From DASVXQ01 sp046727955 (GTDB lineage: Bacteria; Actinomycetota; CALGFH01): 16,521 nt of DNA. The notes below the pieces were generated by a model that saw nothing but the letters and a program-made list of their open reading frames with translations, ran no database searches and was not told the DNA's origin. The DNA is taken from positions 1 through 16,521 of the forward strand of contig JBKPDO010000105.1 of NCBI GenBank assembly GCA_046727955.1. The letters run 5' to 3'. The position numbers and the translations under genes are program-made. Below are positions 12,855-16,521 of this stretch, in pieces (the stretch's first letter is position 1; the number at the start of each line of letters is the position of its first letter).

Positions 12855-12870
12855 GGGCACCACAGGCACT

Positions 12871-13866
12871 CTAGCCGCAGACGCGCCTGACGTAGGGGTA
12901 GGGGTTGACCGGGGAGCCGCCGCCGGGGTGCACCTCGAAGTGCAGGTGCGGCGCGGTGTAGCGGGCGTCCCCGGTGTTGCCGACGTAGGAGACGACCTGG
13001 CCGGCCTTGACGCGCGTGCCGGCGGGGACGGCGTAGCCGGACAGGTGCGCGTAGTAGTACTCGTCGCCGTTGTCGCCCTGCAGGTATAGCGTGATCCCGC
13101 CGAGCGAGTTGCTGCTCTCGCGGGAGATGACCCCGCCGGTGTAGGCCAGCTCCTTGGCGCCACTCGGCGCCATGATGTCGGTGCCCAGGTGGACCCGGCC
13201 GCCGGAGCGGGCGGCGCCCCAGGTGTCGGTGTAGGAGTACGGCGGCTCGACCGGGCACGAGTAGCGGCGCCCGCCGATGGTGATGATCGGCTCGGCCGGG
13301 TAGGCGGTCTGCCCGCCAGGGAAGCCGGCGAGCCGGTCGAGCAGGTCTCTTGCCTCCTTGAAGCGCTTTTCGAGCTGCTTGACCTCCGTCTTCTGATGGT
13401 CGCGCAGCGACGCCAGACGTGCCTGCTGCGCGGCCACCCCACGCACGGCGTCAGCATAGGACGCGCTGGCCGTCTGTGCGTTGGCAAGCGTCTCGTTCTG
13501 CTTGCCGAGCAGCAGCATGACGAACTCGGCCCGGTCCGGCACGTGGTTGCTGGTGGGGTCCAGCAGGGCCTCGACCATGGTGAGGCCGCCGGAGCGGTAC
13601 ACCTCGGCGAGCTGGCCGGCCAGAGCCCGCTTGGCGTCGGCGAGCTGGCGCTTGGAGGCCGCCAGATGGACCCGGCTCAACGCGAGCGCATCCTGCAGGT
13701 CGGCGAGCTGGTTCTCAATGAGACGCGACTCGAGCGCCACGGCGTCCAGCTCGGCGCGCAGTGCCTTGACACGGACCCGAGCGTCACTGAGCCGGTCGGC
13801 GTGCGCGGCCGGAGCCACGCCCAGCAGGAGAGCGACGACCAGCACACCGATCGAGGCCCGGCGCAT
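12871..13866 (-). CDS. Secreted M23 peptidoglycan endopeptidase with N-terminal coiled coils
   Basis: A 331-residue exported cell-wall hydrolase of the LytM/lysostaphin type, cutting peptide bridges in peptidoglycan. A signal peptide (MRRASIGVLVVALLLGVAPA, cleavage after AHA at about 23) is followed by two coiled-coil stretches (about 24-95 and 110-180), as in EnvC/RipA-like regulators and NlpD-type hydrolases. The M23 domain spans about 220-325. The zinc ligands are complete: HLGTD (H226, D230) and HLHFEVH (H307 catalytic, H309 ligand). The 'active' HxxxD and HxH set means it is not a degenerate activator. Start ATG 13866 with GGAAGG about 11 bases upstream; a small stem (TCCGTT/AACGGA) immediately precedes that site. 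Last in the hpt-bfn-merR-M23 series, but 167 bp and a possible promoter separate it from merR. Confidence 0.92.
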   Translation of the reverse strand: MRRASIGVLVVALLLGVAPAAHADRLSDARVRVKALRAELDAVALESRLIENQLADLQDALALSRVHLAASKRQLADAKRALAGQLAEVYRSGGLTMVEALLDPTSNHVPDRAEFVMLLLGKQNETLANAQTASASYADAVRGVAAQQARLASLRDHQKTEVKQLEKRFKEARDLLDRLAGFPGGQTAYPAEPIITIGGRRYSCPVEPPYSYTDTWGAARSGGRVHLGTDIMAPSGAKELAYTGGVISRESSNSLGGITLYLQGDNGDEYYYAHLSGYAVPAGTRVKAGQVVSYVGNTGDARYTAPHLHFEVHPGGGSPVNPYPYVRRVCG

Positions 13867-13937
13867 CCGTCTGGCGTCCTTCCGTTTGTGGGCAACGGAG
13901 TCGTCAAGCTTCCCAGAGACCAGCGGGGGAGGGCCGT

Positions 13938-13967
13938 AGTCTAGCGGCGCGCCGCCGCGGAAGGGAA
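13938..13967 (-). promoter_or_regulatory. Possible promoter of the M23 gene
   Basis: Minus-strand TAGACT (13943-13938) is a fair -10 with TTCCCT (13967-13962) 18 bp upstream as a weak -35. It would give a leader of about 65 nt, too short for a c-di-AMP riboswitch of the kind that controls some actinobacterial wall hydrolases. The rest of 13867-14033 shows no feature. Confidence 0.35.
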
Positions 13968-14033
13968 ATCACCCTGCACGGCAGCGGCCGGGGCGGTGGC
14001 CCACCCGTCGTCCCAGGGGATCCAGGCCCGGAT

Positions 14034-14540
14034 CTAGGCCTCGCCAGCGGCGCGGCGGTCGGCGCGCCGGTGGGGGCGGCCGCGCTCCGAGCGGTCGGCG
14101 GCGGACAGCTCGGCCACGTCGCCCTCCGTGTCGGCCCACACCCGGCCGATGGCGATGCCGAACACCGCCTGCCCGTGGGAGAGGACGTCGATGACCTCCT
14201 CGCCCGAGTGGCACGCGTAGATCCGCTTGCCGTCCGACATGAGGGTGATGTCGGTGAGCGGCTTGCCCGCGGCCTCGCGGCGCAGGTAAGCGATGGCGTC
14301 GCGGATCCGCTGGAGCGAGACGCCCGCGTCCAGGAGCCGCTTGATGATGCGCAGCTCGACCAGGTCCGTGAAGCTGTAGAGCCGCTGGCTGCCCGAGCCG
14401 TCGGCCGCCCGCACCGAGGGCGTCACCAGGTCGGTCCTGGCCCAGTAGTCGAGCTGCCGATAGGAGATCCCGATCAGGTTTGAGACGGTCGGCCCGCGAT
14501 AGCCCCGCTCCGCCGGCACGGACGACGAGCGTGTGGCCAT
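14034..14540 (-). CDS. MerR-family transcriptional regulator (Rv1830-like)
   Basis: A 168-residue DNA-binding protein. The winged helix (about 14-90) contains RGPTVSNLIGISYRQLDYWA, RTDLVTPSVRAADGSGSQRL, YSFTDLVELRIIKRLLDAG and VSLQRIRDAIAYLR. The effector part is short (LTDITLMSDGKRIYACHSGE, VIDVLSHGQAVFGIAIGRVW). These features match the MerR proteins that follow a DUF151 gene in actinobacteria, as Rv1830 follows Rv1829 in Mycobacterium tuberculosis; a related neighbour there, Rv1828, belongs to the FtsR group linked to cell division. A metal-binding Cys cluster is absent, so it is not a metal sensor. ATG 14540 was chosen for GGGAGG five bases upstream and because homology begins there; the frame is open further upstream without similarity. 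The last 20 residues are Arg-rich and low in complexity. Confidence 0.92.
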   Translation of the reverse strand: MATRSSSVPAERGYRGPTVSNLIGISYRQLDYWARTDLVTPSVRAADGSGSQRLYSFTDLVELRIIKRLLDAGVSLQRIRDAIAYLRREAAGKPLTDITLMSDGKRIYACHSGEEVIDVLSHGQAVFGIAIGRVWADTEGDVAELSAADRSERGRPHRRADRRAAGEA

Positions 14541-14569
14541 CGCAACCTCCCTACCGTGCCAGCGCGGAA

Positions 14570-14590
14570 TTACAACGGTGTGATGTTCAA
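14570..14590. promoter_or_regulatory. Candidate operator upstream of merR
   Basis: An imperfect dyad, TTACAAC and GTTCAA separated by GGTGTGAT, lies about 30 bp upstream of the merR start. MerR proteins bind long-spaced dyads at promoters, so autoregulation is possible. No clean -35/-10 pair with normal spacing is visible. Confidence 0.3.
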
Positions 14591-14725
14591 GCGTACGAGC
14601 GGCACAGGGCGTCGTCAACGAGGTTCTGATGCCGACCCCGGAGAACGGCTTGCTCGGTCGGCGCCGGGCTCCCATGGTCACCATCATGCGCCATTCGCAC
14701 CACCTCGTGCGGCGCCCCGACCGGG

Positions 14726-14735
14726 CAAACGTTTG
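14726..14735. promoter_or_regulatory. Perfect 10-bp palindrome in the bfn-merR gap
   Basis: CAAACGTTTG is A/T-rich for this genome. The gap (14541-14806) also holds CATCATGCGCC twice (about 14687 and 14745). No gene is supported in this 266-bp gap; the site may be regulatory. Confidence 0.25.
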
Positions 14736-14806
14736 GAGGGGAGGCATCATGCGCCGACCCTGGCAACCCTCGACCTCGACCACAACGTGAGAGGGCGGGG
14801 CTACTG

Positions 14807-15283
14807 CTACTGCTGGAAGTCCTCGGGGCTGACCTGGTCGAGGAACTCCCTGAACTTCTCGACCTCGCGCTCCTCGTCGTCGCTCTTGATCAGGATCGAC
14901 GCCTCGTTGAGCACGGTCTCCTCGGCGAAAATGGGCGTGTTGGAACGCACCGCGAGGGCGATCGCGTCGCTCGGCCGGCTCGACACCGAGTAGCGCGTGC
15001 CGTTCTGCCGCATCTCGATGGTGGCGTAGAAGGTGCCTTCCTTGAGCTCGGTGATCACCACCCGCTCGACCGACACCAGCAGCTCGTCGAGCAGGTTCTT
15101 CATCAGGTCATGGGTCAGCGGGCGCTGTGTGGTCACGCCCTGGAGCGCGAACGCGATCGCGGTCGCCTCGACGTTGCCGATCCAGATCGGCAGGAACCGC
15201 TCACCCTCGCGCTCCTTCAGAAGCACGATGGGGGTCTGTGAAGGAAGCTCGATCCGGACGCCAACGAGGGTCAGCTCGACCAC
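14807..15283 (-). CDS. Bifunctional nuclease family (DUF151/BFN) protein
   Basis: A 158-residue cytoplasmic protein of the DUF151 family. Plant members have DNase and RNase activity; the bacterial role is unsettled. Full-length family features are visible: LVGVRIELPSQTPIVLLKER, RFLPIWIGNVEATAIAFALQ, RPLTHDLMKNLLDEL, TFYATIEM and the well-conserved SSRPSDAIALAVRSNTPIFA. The C-terminal tail is acidic (SDDEEREVEKFREFLDQVSP). GTG 15283 was chosen because homology starts with VVELTLVGVRIELP and GAGGGGG is seven bases upstream; the frame extends to 15613 but that stretch has no similarity. It sits between hpt and merR on the same strand, the DUF151-merR pairing being a conserved actinobacterial arrangement. 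Confidence 0.95.
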   Translation of the reverse strand: MVELTLVGVRIELPSQTPIVLLKEREGERFLPIWIGNVEATAIAFALQGVTTQRPLTHDLMKNLLDELLVSVERVVITELKEGTFYATIEMRQNGTRYSVSSRPSDAIALAVRSNTPIFAEETVLNEASILIKSDDEEREVEKFREFLDQVSPEDFQQ

Positions 15284-15341
15284 CGCGCAACCCCCTCGAG
15301 CGTCGAATTCCCGCGCCTGTCCATGGCGCCTGCACCTACAG

Positions 15342-15347
15342 AGGCTA
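15342..15347 (-). promoter_or_regulatory. Possible extended -10 promoter of bfn
   Basis: On the minus strand TGCTAGCCT fits an extended -10 (TGn-TAGCCT), giving a leader of about 50 nt before GTG 15283. No -35 is evident. The remaining 15284-15458 shows nothing else. Confidence 0.35.
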
Positions 15348-15458
15348 GCACGCGCTCCCAGAACGGCGCGACACACTCGGGCGTTTCGCAGCGCCGGCTG
15401 CGGCCAGCCTCCGGGCCCGCGAAATGGCCGCTCACCTGCGCAAACACGGCCGGGCGAT

Positions 15459-16238
15459 TCAACCGCCCCTGGGCGGCAGGAGGCTTGGATCGCGGCGCAC
15501 GGCCTCTGGGTCGGCGACCGCGAGGATCTCGTCCCGGCCCCGCTCGCGCTCGTCGAGGTCGAGGCCGTAGCCGAACACGAAGATGTCCGGGATCTCGAAG
15601 CCGACGTAGGCAAGGGGCACCTCGATGAGACGCCGGGCGCGCTTGTCGAGCAGCGTGCAGACCCGCAGGCTGGCCGGCCGGCGGGCGGCCAGGACCTCGA
15701 GGAGGTAGGCGAGGGTCAGGCCGCTGTCGACCACGTCCTCGACCAGCAGGACGTGCGCCCCGGTCACGTCGAGCTCGAGGTCCTTGAGGATGCGCACGAC
15801 GCCGGTCTCGTCGGAGGTCCGGTAGCGCTGGACTGCCATGAAGTCGATCTGGCAGGGCATGGCCGCGGTCCTGACCAGGTCGGCCAGGAACACGATCGCG
15901 CCGCGCAGCACGGATACCAGGATGGGCTCCAGGCCCTCGTAATCGGCGCGCAGCTGCGCGCCGAGCTCGGCCACCCGCGTCCGGAGGGCCGTCCGGTCGA
16001 GCAGGATCCGCACGCGGGGGCCCGCGGCTTCCGCGGACGCCGGCGCCGGCGGGTCGGGCAGCCTGACCGGCGCGGCGCCCTGCACTGGTACGGCTCGTGG
16101 CGCCGGACTCGATGGCACGGCGCCCGGTGGCGCGGCGGGCGGTGGCGCGGCGCCCGGCGGGGCTGCCGGCGCTCCTCCCTGTGGTGGCTCGATCGGCCGG
16201 TCGCTGGGGGAGGCGCCGGCAGCACGCTCCGTGGTCAC
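15459..16238 (-). CDS. hpt: Hypoxanthine/guanine phosphoribosyltransferase family protein with Pro/Ala-rich N-terminal extension
   Basis: Purine-salvage enzyme family that joins hypoxanthine or guanine to PRPP. 259 residues, against about 180-190 for usual bacterial HPRT, because about 74 Pro/Ala/Gly-rich residues precede the domain. The core is clear: EPILVSVLRGAIVFLADLVR, DFMAVQRYRTSDETGVVRIL, the PRPP loop VLLVEDVVDSGLTL (E167, D168, D171), LLDKRARR (K199) and VGFEIPDIFVFGYGLD (212-227). Two points are unusual: the loop normally reading SSYG is QRYR, and the R-N-L-P type end after YGLD is replaced by DERERGRDEI. GTG 16238 overlaps the upstream stop as GTGA, supporting coupled translation and the long N-terminus; a GTG at about residue 76 (VRILLDR) would give a standard-length enzyme. 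Confidence 0.85.
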   Translation of the reverse strand: MTTERAAGASPSDRPIEPPQGGAPAAPPGAAPPPAAPPGAVPSSPAPRAVPVQGAAPVRLPDPPAPASAEAAGPRVRILLDRTALRTRVAELGAQLRADYEGLEPILVSVLRGAIVFLADLVRTAAMPCQIDFMAVQRYRTSDETGVVRILKDLELDVTGAHVLLVEDVVDSGLTLAYLLEVLAARRPASLRVCTLLDKRARRLIEVPLAYVGFEIPDIFVFGYGLDLDERERGRDEILAVADPEAVRRDPSLLPPRGG

Positions 16239-16486
16239 GCGGCGGCCCGGCGCAGGAGCGGGTCGATCACCACCGGGTGTGATCCCGGGGGCACGGGTGA
16301 CAGCTCCACGCTGGACATGGTTCGGGTAGTTTGCCCTACAACCGGCGCCGGCGCGACCGCCAGCGGCACCAGCGGGAGGGGCGCCACCCGCATGCCGGCA
16401 GCCTGGAGCCACACGGTCAGCCTGCCCGTGGCGCCCGCCCCGCCTGGAGCGGCGCCCGAGCCGGCGGCGCCCGAGCCGGCGGCGCC
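16235..16486 (-). CDS. C-terminal fragment of an unrecognised protein upstream of hpt
   Basis: An open frame enters from the contig end and stops at TGA 16235-16237, overlapping the hpt start. About 83 genuine codons remain. The first part is an AAGSG-type repeat (GAAGSGAAGSGAAPGG) from a 15-bp DNA repeat; the rest (RLTVWLQAAGMRVAPLPLVP, TMSSVELSPVPPGSHPVVID) matches no family I know. In many actinobacteria tilS lies here, but this end does not look like TilS. The MYKRQ that would begin the frame is translated adapter and must be ignored. Confidence 0.5.
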   Translation of the reverse strand, partial: GAAGSGAAGSGAAPGGAGATGRLTVWLQAAGMRVAPLPLVPLAVAPAPVVGQTTRTMSSVELSPVPPGSHPVVIDPLLRRAAA

Positions 16487-16519
16487 CTGTCTCTTATACA
16501 CATCTGACGCTGCCGACGA
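16487..16519. other. Nextera/Tn5 adapter sequence (artefact)
   Basis: CTGTCTCTTATACACATCT (16487-16505) is the 19-bp Tn5 mosaic end, followed by GACGCTGCCGACGA, the rest of the Nextera read-1 adapter in reverse complement. It is not genomic. Biological sequence ends at 16486. Confidence 0.98.
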
Positions 16520-16521
16520 AA

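Noticed and set aside
13867..14033. A c-di-AMP riboswitch before the M23 gene
   Set aside because: The likely leader is only about 65 nt, and I see none of the expected conserved stems.
1..16486. tRNA or rRNA genes
   Set aside because: No cloverleaf with a T-loop of the GGTTCGA-type in context and no rRNA signature was found on either strand.
16406..16501. A gene starting MYKRQ at the right edge
   Set aside because: The start lies in adapter sequence; only the codons below 16487 can be genomic.

Overview
The window is very GC-rich DNA that looks actinobacterial. The best marker is a minus-strand run of an HPRT-family phosphoribosyltransferase, a bifunctional-nuclease (DUF151) protein and a MerR regulator. 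The last two resemble the Rv1829-Rv1830 pair of mycobacteria. A perfect actinobacterial-type LexA box, GTG starts, leaderless-type promoters and a DUF4395 membrane protein fit the same group. I cannot place it below phylum. The last 35 bases carry Nextera/Tn5 adapter sequence, so the right edge is a contig end from a transposase-based short-read library.

Layout: (1) 1-1428: a partial GntR/FCD regulator divergent from an intact DUF4395-thioredoxin fusion. (2) 1426-6983: a decayed, repeat-rich island. It holds a 13-bp tandem array, WD40-type debris, one apparently intact VOC protein, a lipoprotein gene with a 1-bp frameshift and a lost 3' end, an SDR oxidoreductase with a lost 3' end joined tail-to-tail to that lipoprotein, a cluster of three 32-bp repeats, and a two-domain DUF427 gene split by a degenerate IS607-family element (serine-recombinase tnpA plus tnpB). 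(3) 7172-7795: a two-gene operon of small unrecognised proteins under a promoter with a perfect LexA/SOS box. (4) 7838-12747: a lipoprotein M1-family metallopeptidase divergent from an S9 prolyl-oligopeptidase, with a repeat-dense shared upstream region, then a CDF cation exporter just downstream of S9. (5) 12753-16486: a hairpin terminator between convergent genes, then the minus-strand series hpt, bfn, merR and a coiled-coil M23 peptidase.

The flanking genes are open and full length, while almost everything from 1.5 to 7.0 kb is broken. That points to genuine decay and recombination, not generally poor sequence. The points most worth following up are the SOS-controlled small operon, the IS607 recombinase whose catalytic serine codon reads cysteine, the dispersed and clustered repeats of the island, and the phased repeats between the two peptidase genes.
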